Part shown: piece by piece, positions 23,528-33,610 of the stretch
How positions within the stretch are numbered: position 1 is the first letter of the stretch
How the letters are laid out: every line of letters begins with the position of its first letter
Assembly: GCA_015680685.1 (NCBI GenBank)
Contig: MNCI01017890.1
Location: 394,794-458,793 of the forward strand
Direction: 5' to 3'
Length of the DNA stretch: 64,000 nucleotides
From: Gnetum montanum
Lineage: Eukaryota > Streptophyta > Gnetopsida > Gnetales > Gnetaceae
Program-made: the position numbers and the translations under genes
Notes under the pieces: generated by a model
What the model saw: the letters and a program-made list of their open reading frames with translations, nothing else
Told to the model about the DNA's origin: nothing
The model's database searches: none

Positions 23528-24356
23528 TGAAACACCACAAAAATTTCAGCAACATTTTCAAACAACTTCAGAACCTCTGAAATGGCTTCAAGAAGCCCAC
23601 CATGGAGTAAGAAAGGTTCCCCTAGGGCCCACAGATCATGACGGCAAGTGTCGGTGTCAAGAATCATCAGTTTCAAGGTCAAAAAGTGCAATTTTGGCTA
23701 AGTACACTGTGTAGACGTTGCACAGCGTAAGGATTAGCGTCACCAACTTTTGGAGCCCCGAAATTGAGTTAAAATAGGCTGAAATCAAGCACAAGGCCCT
23801 CCCATGACCTTCACCAAGGTCCCTAGCAACTCCCAGCCTTTAACAAATCAAGATTTGGGCCTCAAATGTGCCATTTTGACTTGGTGATGCTGGGGTTATT
23901 TTTTCAGACGTTGCAAAACGTAAGGATCAGCATCACCAACTTTTAGAGCCCCAAAACTAAGCCAAAATGACTTGATTTTAAGGGTGTAAGTTGTCCTCAA
24001 GGTCCACTATTGATAACTATGGGTCCCAGCATTTAAAAATTCCAGATTTCAGCCCGAAATTGCAAGTTTTGGAGGTCACACTACGGGTCACACTGCAAGT
24101 CACGCTGGATGCTAGACAAGCAAGGCGGTGTTAATCCTTCTTGATTTTCTTTTTAAATTTTTTTTATCACTCAAGGGCTTATTTTTTCTAATTTACTTGT
24201 ATTTTTATGGGCTGGAATGACCCACGAGTTGTAAAGTACATTGAACCTGGTCAAAGTGTGTAATTGCCAACACACATCCAACTCATGTACAACTATCCAG
24301 CATAGGTACATTAAACTTGGTCAAAGCAAACCCTAACCAAAACCATAGCCCAACCC

Positions 24357-24364
24357 TATAAATA
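24357..24364 (+). promoter_or_regulatory. TATA box in 5' LTR of D
   Basis: CCCTATAAATACCCTACC. It is duplicated at 26275-26282 and conserved in the 3' LTR at 34431-34438. This is the likely core promoter, with transcription starting roughly 30 bp downstream, near CACACAAATTAGG. Confidence 0.7.
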
Positions 24365-24463
24365 CCCTACCAATTCACACAAATTAGGGAGGCAAAGAGA
24401 AGCAAAGCAAAAGTAGCAAAAGAGGCAAGAGAAGAGAGGAGAACAAAAAAGAGAAGAAGATTG

Positions 24464-24665
24464 GAAGAGGCAATTCTGAAAAATTGGCAATTCTGAAAAA
24501 TTGGAGAGATTGGCAATTATGAAAAAAAATTGGCAATTCTAAAAAATTGGAGAGATTGGCAATTTGAAAAAAATTGGCAATTCTGAAAATTTGGAGAGAT
24601 TGGCAATTCTGAAAAATTGGCAATTCTGAAAAATTTGGAGAGATTGGCAATTCTGAAAAAGGACA
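24464..24665 (+). repeat. Leader minisatellite GGCAATTCTGAAAAATT in D 5' LTR
   Basis: Alternating short units GGCAATTCTGAAAAATT and GGAGAGATT, about eight copies, located 100-300 bp after the TATA box. They are copied at about 26382-26583, and in the 3' LTR (34535-34700) with fewer units. The minus-strand frames across them are artefacts of the repeat. Confidence 0.8.
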
Positions 24666-25099
24666 GAACTTGCAACTCTTGGACGCTCGGCACATCTGAT
24701 TGTTGGCTTCCAAGTATTTCTCACGTTCATCACATTTCATCGTCACATCATTGCATCATATCTTTCCGAGACTAGGCGTTTGACTTGCCATCCACACTTG
24801 TGCAACTACGCTTTGACCGGTGCATATTCTTGTTTAAAAACAATACAATACAGTTTCATTATTGCCTCCCATTTACATTATTTACTTCATTTTATGCTTT
24901 GTTTACAATATAGCTCTATTTACACTTTGTTTATAATTCAATACGCTTTGTTTACATTTCGTATCGTTGTTTGCATTCCATTTACATCCTGTTTACGATA
25001 ACCCTAGCGCTAGCCATAGCTTACGCTTGGGGAAGTCCTTGGTTGATTTGCGTGTGAACCATCCAAGGCACTCTGCCTTCGTTTAGCTATGGCGATCCG

Positions 25100-25802
25100 N
25101 NNNNNNNNNNNNNNNNNNNNNNNNNNNNNNNNNNNNNNNNNNNNNNNNNNNNNNNNNNNNNNNNNNNNNNNNNNNNNNNNNNNNNNNNNNNNNNNNNNNN
25201 NNNNNNNNNNNNNNNNNNNNNNNNNNNNNNNNNNNNNNNNNNNNNNNNNNNNNNNNNNNNNNNNNNNNNNNNNNNNNNNNNNNNNNNNNNNNNNNNNNNN
25301 NNNNNNNNNNNNNNNNNNNNNNNNNNNNNNNNNNNNNNNNNNNNNNNNNNNNNNNNNNNNNNNNNNNNNNNNNNNNNNNNNNNNNNNNNNNNNNNNNNNN
25401 NNNNNNNNNNNNNNNNNNNNNNNNNNNNNNNNNNNNNNNNNNNNNNNNNNNNNNNNNNNNNNNNNNNNNNNNNNNNNNNNNNNNNNNNNNNNNNNNNNNN
25501 NNNNNNNNNNNNNNNNNNNNNNNNNNNNNNNNNNNNNNNNNNNNNNNNNNNNNNNNNNNNNNNNNNNNNNNNNNNNNNNNNNNNNNNNNNNNNNNNNNNN
25601 NNNNNNNNNNNNNNNNNNNNNNNNNNNNNNNNNNNNNNNNNNNNNNNNNNNNNNNNNNNNNNNNNNNNNNNNNNNNNNNNNNNNNNNNNNNNNNNNNNNN
25701 NNNNNNNNNNNNNNNNNNNNNNNNNNNNNNNNNNNNNNNNNNNNNNNNNNNNNNNNNNNNNNNNNNNNNNNNNNNNNNNNNNNNNNNNNNNNNNNNNNNN
25801 NN
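25100..25802. other. Assembly gap (703 N) with 1215-bp duplicated flanks
   Basis: The 1215 bases before the gap (23885-25099) and after it (25803-27017) are the same sequence at the same length. I see only a couple of substitutions, for example CACGTTCATCACATTTC versus CATGTTCATCACATTTT. Two contig ends that should overlap were probably scaffolded without merging. Confidence 0.9.
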
Positions 25803-27080
25803 TGATGCTGGGGTTATTTTTTCAGACGTTGCAAAACGTAAGGATCAGCATCACCAACTTTTAGAGCCCCAAAACTAAGCCAAAATGACTTGATTTTAAG
25901 GGTGTAAGTTGTCCTCAAGGTCCACTATTGATAACTATGGGTCCCAGCATTTAAAAATTCCAGATTTCAGCCCGAAATTGCAAGTTTTGGAGGTCACACT
26001 ACGGGTCACACTGCAAGTCACGCTGGATGCTAGACAAGCAAGGCGGTGTTAATCCTTCTTGATTTTCTTTTTAAATTTTTTTTATCACTCAAGGGCTTAT
26101 TTTTTCTAATTTACTTGTATTTTTATGGGCTGGAATGACCCACGAGTTGTAAAGTACATTGAACCTGGTCAAAGTGTGTAATTGCCAACACACATCCAAC
26201 TCATGTACAACTATCCAGCATAGGTACATTAAACTTGGTCAAAGCAAACCCTAACCAAAACCATAGCCCAACCCTATAAATACCCTACCAATTCACACAA
26301 ATTAGGGAGGCAAAGAGAAGCAAAGCAAAAGTAGCAAAAGAGGCAAGAGAAGAGAGGAGAACAAAAAAGAGAAGAAGATTGGAAGAGGCAATTCTGAAAA
26401 ATTGGCAATTCTGAAAAATTGGAGAGATTGGCAATTATGAAAAAAAATTGGCAATTCTAAAAAATTGGAGAGATTGGCAATTTGAAAAAAATTGGCAATT
26501 CTGAAAATTTGGAGAGATTGGCAATTCTGAAAAATTGGCAATTCTGAAAAATTTGGAGAGATTGGCAATTCTGAAAAAGGACAGAACTTGCAACTCTTGG
26601 ACGCTCGGCACATCTGATTGTTGGCTTCCAAGTATTTCTCATGTTCATCACATTTTATCGTCACATCATTGCATCATATCTTTCCGAGACTAGGCGTTTG
26701 ACTTGCCATCCACACTTGTGCAACTACGCTTTGACCGGTGCATATTCTTGTTTAAAAACAATACAATACAGTTTCATTATTGCCTCCCATTTACATTATT
26801 TACTTCATTTTATGCTTTGTTTACAATATAGCTCTATTTACACTTTGTTTATAATTCAATACGCTTTGTTTACATTTCGTATCGTTGTTTGCATTCCATT
26901 TACATCCTGTTTACGATAACCCTAGCGCTAGCCATAGCTTACGCTTGGGGAAGTCCTTGGTTGATTTGCGTGTGAACCATCCAAGGCACTCTGCCTTCGT
27001 TTAGCTATGGCGATCCGACGATCTCTCGGTGTTTGTTTCCTTTCCAGCCTTACACCGACGATTTAGGTCAGTACATTTTT

Positions 27081-27098
27081 TGGCGCTAGAAGGAGGGC
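27081..27098 (+). other. Primer binding site of element D
   Basis: TGGCGCTAGAAGGAGGGC starts five bases after the LTR end. It begins TGG, as expected for pairing to a tRNA CCA end. I do not assign the tRNA. Confidence 0.65.
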
Positions 27099-27263
27099 CA
27101 CTTTCTTGTTATTGGTTAAAACCTCACTACCTGTCAAAACTCATCCACCTTGCCCATTTGATTCTCTTTATCCCTGTTGATCACACTAAGCTTGTGTCAC
27201 CCCACGCTACAACTGCTTGCGATCCAACTCCATTCGTCTATCCCAGTCCATTTACATTTATCA

Positions 27264-30200
27264 TGGAATCTTCCCAAGTCAACCCAATAACACTACCAAT
27301 TGCTTCAAACCCTATGACTGCTATGGAACCCGTAACCGTTATTGAACACATAAATCCTCAAGGCCCTACACACCAATCCCTTAGGCTACAAGGCAAAGGC
27401 CCTATTCATGCAACTCTTACACCGGAACAGTATAATTTTATTTGTGTCAAAATCCAAACCAACCTACCCATTGATCATGTAGAGAGGGAAGCTAAGCGAG
27501 AATATGAATTCATCCATAAAGGAGGACGTGAGTTTATCCCTTCAGCTTTTGACATAATCCCACTATCTGAAAACCATCATAAACTCATATCCCAACTTCT
27601 TATGACTAGAAGTCAAGCCTTACAACTACCTCCCATAGAGCCTCAAGATGAAGAAGATGACTTTGCAGCCTAATCTGAACATGAAGAATCATACTATACT
27701 GTTAGCCCCCATGCCCATACAAACCTATTATCCCATCCTTTCCTAGAAGAAACTATGTTTCCTTCTTCATCCACAAACATTCAAGCACCTGTTTCCCATT
27801 CCATTTCTATCTTCTCCATGCTCAATAACATTCACTCTGATGCATCCACTTCCATCATTCCTCCACCAGTGCAGTCCCAACAACTCCCCCAAACCAGCGT
27901 AGGGTCAATCCTTCAACCTCAAGTAATTGGAATACCGTCAGTCATACCAACTTCCACATCCACCCATTACATACCCCAGATGCAAATTCATAGGGCACCA
28001 CTGATTACTCCTACCCAACATGTTCAAGGTGTTGCCTCACAACATATGGTTGGGCAGTGGGTTCCACCAGTAGTCTCAGTCCCAAATACCATCCCACCTC
28101 AACAAATGTTAGCCCAACAACCTGCTTTTCCACAAACAATGCCACAATTAAACCATTATCATCCACAATCAACTCAATTCATTGGTTTGCCTACCGCCCA
28201 AGAATGGGCAGACACACAAAAAATGATGCACTCGTTAGCAGAAGAATTAAAACACCTTAAAAATTTCAACAATGAGGAAGTCAAGGTACTAGATTTCTAT
28301 CAAGATGACCCAATTGGCCCCTTAGTTCCACCCTTAACCTTGATAAAAAGGAGTCTCACTACCTCAACTGACCAAGTACAATGGAGAAGGGGACCCAAAT
28401 GCCCACCTAGTGACGTTTAGAACTGAAACCATTTTACTTCAAGCATGGCCTCATGTAATTTTGCGAGTGTTTGCAATGTCCTTAACCGGAAAAGCCTTAG
28501 ACTGGTACCGATCTTTACCTCGTAGTTCCATATCTTCTTTAGAGAATTTGTTGCATCAGTTCGTCACCCGTTTCAAGTATAATTTGAAACCTGAAGCCAC
28601 ATTAGATAGCTTGATTCAAATTAAACAAGCACCATTAGAGTCAGCACAGAAATTTATCCAAAGGTGGAGTGTAGCCTTAAACGAACTTCACGAGCCTATC
28701 CCCGAAACATATTTACTCACTATCCTTAAGTCAGCTGTGAATGACTTTATTAAGTCAAAACTTTATTACCTGAAAGCCCACACATTGAGCCAAGCATTTG
28801 TACAAATTAAAGACATAGAAGAAGCGGCACAAACAAGTAATGACCCAGCCTACTCAACCTTTAGGAGCCAACACATGAGGAAAGATAAATCCAAAACAAT
28901 GGTGGTAGCAGTAGCTGAGGGAAAACAACCCGCTATCCCAAACAACTATGGAAGAACCATGCCCACTCATACACCTGAAAATTCTTCAAATAGAAACGAC
29001 AACATAGGTCATGCACATACCTTCGAAAGGAAAGACCCTACTCAATACACATCATTGCCCATGAAGCCTTCACAACTGCTTGATCAACTTCTAAAGGCTG
29101 GGCTAATTCAACACAAACAAATGTCTCCTGCGGCCTCACAAAGAAATTATCGCTTTTGCGAATTGGCCAAAAATCCAGCCTTAGCAACATCCAATGAACC
29201 TCCCATTCCAAAAGGCTTTAGGTTGGATAGGTTTTGTGAATATCACCAATGGTGTGGTCATGGGACTGATTACTGCTTTGCGTTGAAACAAGACATACAA
29301 CACATGATAGATGAGGGTGAAGTGGTATTCGATGGGACAAACCCAGTAAGGCCCCAAAATCAATCCATGGGGGTCTACAAGGATCCTCTCAATACCAAAA
29401 CCAACAATGCCCCATATGTGATTAATACTATCCATATGGAAAACAAACAAGATGTTCCGCAAAGACCTTTTGTGATTCGGAGGCCTTTAGAAAACACACC
29501 TACCCCAACATCTCCTCAAACCCCTTTTACCACACGCACGTCCCCCACACCAACAAAACCATTCATCATCCACATACCTCCTTCAGTTGCCACTATAACA
29601 AACATACCATCTGAAAACCGACCCATACCCTTTGTGGTCCGGGTGCCAAAACACCCTGACACACAACCCACCTCCACTTCTCGACGACCTTTGTGAGAAC
29701 ATCTTGCCGATAGGCTAATAAGAGAGTGCTTAGAAAGAGAAAAACGAGAGCGCATGGAGAGAGAAAACCATGGACATGAATTAGGACTACCAAAGCCTAC
29801 ACCGCTAAGCACCGTTCCCATGAGTTCATCCTTTAATGAGCCTAGCACAAGTCATATCCCAAACCCAACACTCTCAGCTACTAACGTAAAAATTCCTCCA
29901 AGAGAAATATGAATGCTAGGTCAAATGGACCAAATCTCTTCAGATAAGAATGTCCCAAATGGTAAAGACCTAGCAAATGCATTGACCCAGGTCACACAAG
30001 CCTTAAAACAAAAGAATACTTCTTTAAGTTTGTATGACCTAGTAATGACTTTACTAGTACATTGAGAGGCTCTCGTACGAATGCTAACTTCAATTCCTGT
30101 TAGTGAGGATCTTCCTGCAGATGAACCATCCATTTATGCAGTATTATCCCCACAACTTCAAAAATCAAAGACCACATCTTTAGAATTCCATGTTAAGGAC
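27264..30200 (+). pseudogene. Element D, gag
   Basis: It starts at ATG 27264 (MESSQVNPI). N-terminal part: SLRLQGKGPIHATLTPEQY. After a TAA at 27671 the same frame continues with a glutamine-, proline- and serine-rich region, then WADTQKMMHSLAEELKHLK and FYQDDPIGP. A one-base frameshift near 28345 follows. The capsid-like core (28410-28850) has GKALDWYRSLPRSS, FVTRFKYNLKPEATLDSL and NDFIKSKLYYLKA. A zinc-knuckle-like FCEYHQWCGHGTDYC lies at about 29235-29277. A proline- and threonine-rich linker, with TGA stops at 29694, about 29909 and about 30063 (each from CGA), leads to protease. It is the best preserved gag in the window. Confidence 0.88.
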
Positions 30201-30917
30201 ATTAAGCTAGATGAGAAAACAAGGGAAATTACCACAGCCCCTATGTTCATAACAATATAGGTTGATCATTTCAAAATACGTAGGGTGCATGTTGATGATG
30301 GTGCAGCAACAAATGTAATACCTTTTTCCATCATTGAAAAACTGGGACTCACTGAACAAATACAACCTACAACAACCTCTTTCTTGAGATCCTTCAGTGG
30401 TTCCCGTGTGGGAGTAAAAGGCATGGTTACCTTAGATTTCATAGCTGGAGACCAATTCCCTACATCAGCTGAATTCATAGTGGTTGATGAAATGCCAGGG
30501 TTTAATCTGATCCTAGGACGTCCTTGGCTAGCTTAACTTAAAGTCGTATCTTCACCAATCCATCAGGAGATACATCTACCTTACAAGGGAGGTGAGATCA
30601 TCATACATGGGGATACAACACCATCGATCACTTCCTCATACCTTGAGGTAGGTGAAGGGTCAAAAATTGAGTTCATTAAGCCTAAACAAGAAACCATGAA
30701 CATACATCAAAATGTGAACCCAACGTTGACTCACAATCCAACTAGCACTGAAGAAATAGAAGAAGACACAGACATAAGAGCCATTCTTGCTGATGTTTCT
30801 TGGTCAGAACTACCCTTTGAAATCACTGATGAAGGGGACGGTGAATATAAAATCATACCCATACACCCAACCCCACACATTAAGTTACAAAAGATCAAGA
30901 GGCAACTCAAAAACTAG
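30201..30917 (+). pseudogene. Element D, aspartic protease and tail
   Basis: In frame with gag after a TAG at about 30258. Active-site loop VHVDDGAATNVIPFSIIEKLG, then SGSRVGVKGMVTLDFIAGDQF and FNLILGRPWLA. A TAA at 30534-30536 (from CAA) precedes a tail ending SWSELPFEITDEGDGEYKI and a stop at 30917. The DDG loop is shared with A and C. Thirteen bases after the stop the 27-bp minisatellite begins. In C the corresponding position is followed by an array and then the antisense gene. Confidence 0.88.
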
Positions 30918-30929
30918 AATGAATGATAC

Positions 30930-31307
30930 GAACTGTCCGAAATAACGTTAAACTACGAACTGTCCGAAATGACGTTAAACTACAAACTATCCGAAATGAC
31001 GTTAAACTACGAACTGTCCGAAATGACGTTAAACTACGAACTGTTCGAAATGACGTTAAACTACAAACTGTCCGAAACGACATTAAACTATGAACTATCC
31101 GAAATGATGTTAAACTATGAACTGTCCGAAATGACGTTAAACTATGAACTATCTGAAATGACGTTAAACTATGAACTGTCCGAAAAGACGTTAAACTACG
31201 AACTGTTCGAAATGACGTTAAACTACGAACTGTCCGAAATGACGTTAAACTACGAACTGTCTGAAATGACGTTAAACTATGAAATGTCCGCAATGACATT
31301 AAACTAG
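30930..31307 (+). repeat. 27-bp minisatellite, 14 units
   Basis: Unit GAACTGTCCGAAATGACGTT followed by AAACTAC. 378 bp make exactly 14 units with scattered substitutions. Because 27 is divisible by three, both strands stay open: plus ELSEMTLNY repeats and minus SLTSFRTVR repeats. No start context suggests that either is a gene. The core GACGTTAAACTAC is shared with arrays in C, E and F. Confidence 0.95.
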
Positions 31308-31909
31308 CCACGGTCAAAAATGGTCGGTTCCATTTAAACTTTTTGAAAACGTTACTACCTTTGGCCCACCATGGCATAAAATTGGTAATCCTTTCTTTTA
31401 AAAAAAATGCAACAGTCCATCAAGACTTTAAACTGATGTACCAAGCCCGAAATGGCTTTAAACTAGAGCCAACAAAATTACAGATTTACAAACTCTCGTC
31501 ATCTTACATTGAATTTTCGCTTACAGGTTACAAGTTACGATTTATATTCTTGCACGGTCATTGCTTTCTTTTCCAAGTATTTACCTTACATCTTGCTCTA
31601 CACTTTAGAAATTTATGTTACATTTAGTTGCACACATATACTCTAGAAAATAAAGAAAAATAATAAAAAACATAAAACTACAAAAATACATGGCCTGAAA
31701 AGGCCTTAAACTAGCATACGGCCCGGAACGGCATAAAAATATCACTTTTTGCATTGCTTTTCTTTCATTTATACATTCCAACTCTGTGTACGACAGGTGT
31801 CACTTGATGTTGTTTTCTTCCTAGTTGATTTTTTTTTTTGCAGGATCTCGCAGGCACGTAGCATGACCATGCATGCAACATCACACTTTACACAAGCAAG
31901 GTAAGCATT
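31308..31909 (+). other. Element D, spacer between arrays
   Basis: Non-coding. It contains isolated copies of the array core, such as GGCCTTAAACTAGC near 31690 and GCCCGAAATGGCTTTAAACT near 31446, so it may be an eroded array. Confidence 0.6.
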
Positions 31910-32460
31910 AGTCTGCTATGACTATAAACTAGCACAAAATAGTCCTGGATCATGACTCAAAATTGATACCACAGAACAATCCTTGATCATGACTTAAAAC
32001 TGATACAACATAATAGTCCTGGCATCATAACTTAAAACTGATACCACATAATAGTCCTGGCATCATAACTTAAAACTGATACCATAGAACAGTCCTGGAT
32101 CAAGACTTAAAAATGATACCACAGAACAATCCTTGATCATGACTTAAAACTGATACCACAGAACGGTCCTGGATCATGACTTAAAACTGATACCACAGAA
32201 CAGTCCTGGATCATGACTTAAAACTGATACCACAGAGCTCTATTCGGTATGACACTAAACTGCTACATTCATCTGCCATGACATGAAACTAGCATCCAGA
32301 GTCCACTAAGACTATAAACTAGTTTGCCTCTTCATAGTCTGCTATGACTATAAACTAGCAATGCACCATTTGCCACGACGCTAAACTAGCACCGTCCAAG
32401 GGGTTATGACATGAAACTAATCCACAATAGTCCACTAAGACTATAAACTAGCAACATCAT
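31910..32460 (+). repeat. 37-bp minisatellite and degenerate continuation (D)
   Basis: From about 31941 to 32237 there are eight units of 37 bp built on CAGTCCTGGATCATGACTTA followed by AAACTGATACCACAGAA. On both sides (31910-31935, 32240-32460) looser units read GTCCACTAAGACTATAAACT and CTGCCATGACATGAAACTAG. The latter resemble the array cores of C, E and F. Confidence 0.88.
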
Positions 32461-33533
32461 TGATGACCAGGTAAAATTTGAAAAGATCTGTTGCTGCAGT
32501 TGGCTGTTCTTGTTCCACAAAGATTTGTTGCATGATTCATCCCATGGGGCCTAATGAAACTGATGCTGTTCATGATTCTGTTTGCTTTGAAAGCTGCACG
32601 TGGTGACTCCATCTCCTTGTTTAAAGTGTTTAGCTGACCATTTCATCTGTGGTTTTCTTGTCTTCTTGGAGTTGTGTTTGCAGGATGACACTTCTGAGGC
32701 ATTCGTGCATAGATGCACTTCATCGTGACGACAAGGTATCACATTTTTCCTGACGCACGCGACTGGGTTAATCAATCCATTCATAAGTACATTCCCAACT
32801 CCCGATGCATCCCCTATTTCCCCATCATGCTCCCCTTAGCCTGTTCAATTATACTACCCTGATACATTCTGCTCACCTCAAAACTTTTGATACACTGTTG
32901 CACACTGTAACTCTCTAAGCAGTTGTGACGCAAAACATGATACACATTACATGATGCAAAATTCAAGTGCTCAAACATGAGCATGGCACAAAAAGCAAGC
33001 TCTTTCAAAAAGACTGAGAAAAGAAAAAAAAACAAAACAAAAAAACAAAACAAAAAAAGGGTCAAAGAGCGAAATGAACGGAAAAGGTCCCGTTGACATC
33101 ATAGACAAAAGACTATTGATGATTCTCATACAAGCCCCAGGCGAGAAGGCAATTGTCTTGAAAAATAGTTACACTTGTGTCTCAAAGAGACCATGTTGCA
33201 CATCATTGCATGGCTTTGGTTGTTTACAACGGGCCCCGCAAATACTCTATAAGAGTCCCATTTCTCCAAAGAACGCACCTCCTATGTCTTGGTTTCGAGT
33301 CTGCTAAAAACCTGGCTGTTGACAAGGACCAATGACATAACTTGTGCACAAGAGAGCATTCCTCTCCCACAAATCCCAACAGTAATCATAGCCCTTAACC
33401 TCCTAGCTTCCCCGGTTGCAATAAATTCCCTTGCATCTTGAACCACATCCCCTCAATCCCATGTACTTTTGAAAATGGTGCGATGATATCTAGCCAAAGG
33501 CTAATGGTTAATGTTTGATGCTTTGTTGCTCAT
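32461..33533 (+). other. Element D, non-coding tail before polypurine tract
   Basis: No frame resembles a retroelement protein. An A-rich run with AAAACAAAACAAAAAA lies at about 33024-33058. This position corresponds to the conserved non-coding 3' region of C and E, but I see no clear alignment. Confidence 0.5.
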
Positions 33534-33610
33534 GGTGTTTTGCACTTCTTTGTCGATGCCTCTCAGGTGGATTCCTCCAGGCGTCAACAAAGAGGGGCCA
33601 ATGAAACACC
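33534..33610 (+). promoter_or_regulatory. Polypurine tract and hairpin at 3' LTR boundary of D
   Basis: The left arm begins GGTGTTTTGCACTTCTTTGT (33534) and ends CGATGCC. The right arm begins GGCGTCAACAAAGAGGGGCC and runs into the LTR start TGAAACACC. Complementary blocks are GGTGTTT/AAACACC and CTTTGT.GA.GCC/GGC.TC.ACAAAG. The purine tract AAAGAGGGG and the first LTR bases lie in the 3' arm. Confidence 0.78.

Larger units (their letters stand above)
23528..27075 (+). repeat. 5' LTR of element D, disrupted by assembly gap and duplication
   Basis: The apparent length is 3548 bp, but it contains 703 N and a 1215-bp duplication (23885-25099 equals 25803-27017). Without these it is exactly 1630 bp, the same as the 3' LTR (33602-35231). 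Differences from the 3' LTR are mostly transitions. It contains the TATA box, a leader repeat (24464-24660) and TTTACA-rich sequence. Confidence 0.88.

Noticed and set aside
24384-24746. Minus-strand repetitive frame (ELPISPNF-like repeats), also at 26302 and 34458
   Set aside because: It lies inside the LTR leader repeat of D, antisense to the element, with no start or splice context. It is an artefact of the repeat.
25089-25805. Long open frame across the N gap
   Set aside because: It consists of unknown bases only and is no evidence of coding.
23528-27075. Two adjacent D-type LTRs as a real tandem
   Set aside because: The repeated blocks are exactly 1215 bp, almost identical and separated only by N. 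The length without gap and duplicate equals the 3' LTR. An artefact is more likely, though only long reads can decide.
30907-31377. Minus-strand 156-residue repeat protein
   Set aside because: It is the reverse reading of the 27-bp minisatellite. The unit length divisible by three keeps it open, and nothing else supports a gene.
30930-32460. CRISPR-like array
   Set aside because: Units are contiguous or degenerate tandem repeats without unique spacers, in a plant retrotransposon.
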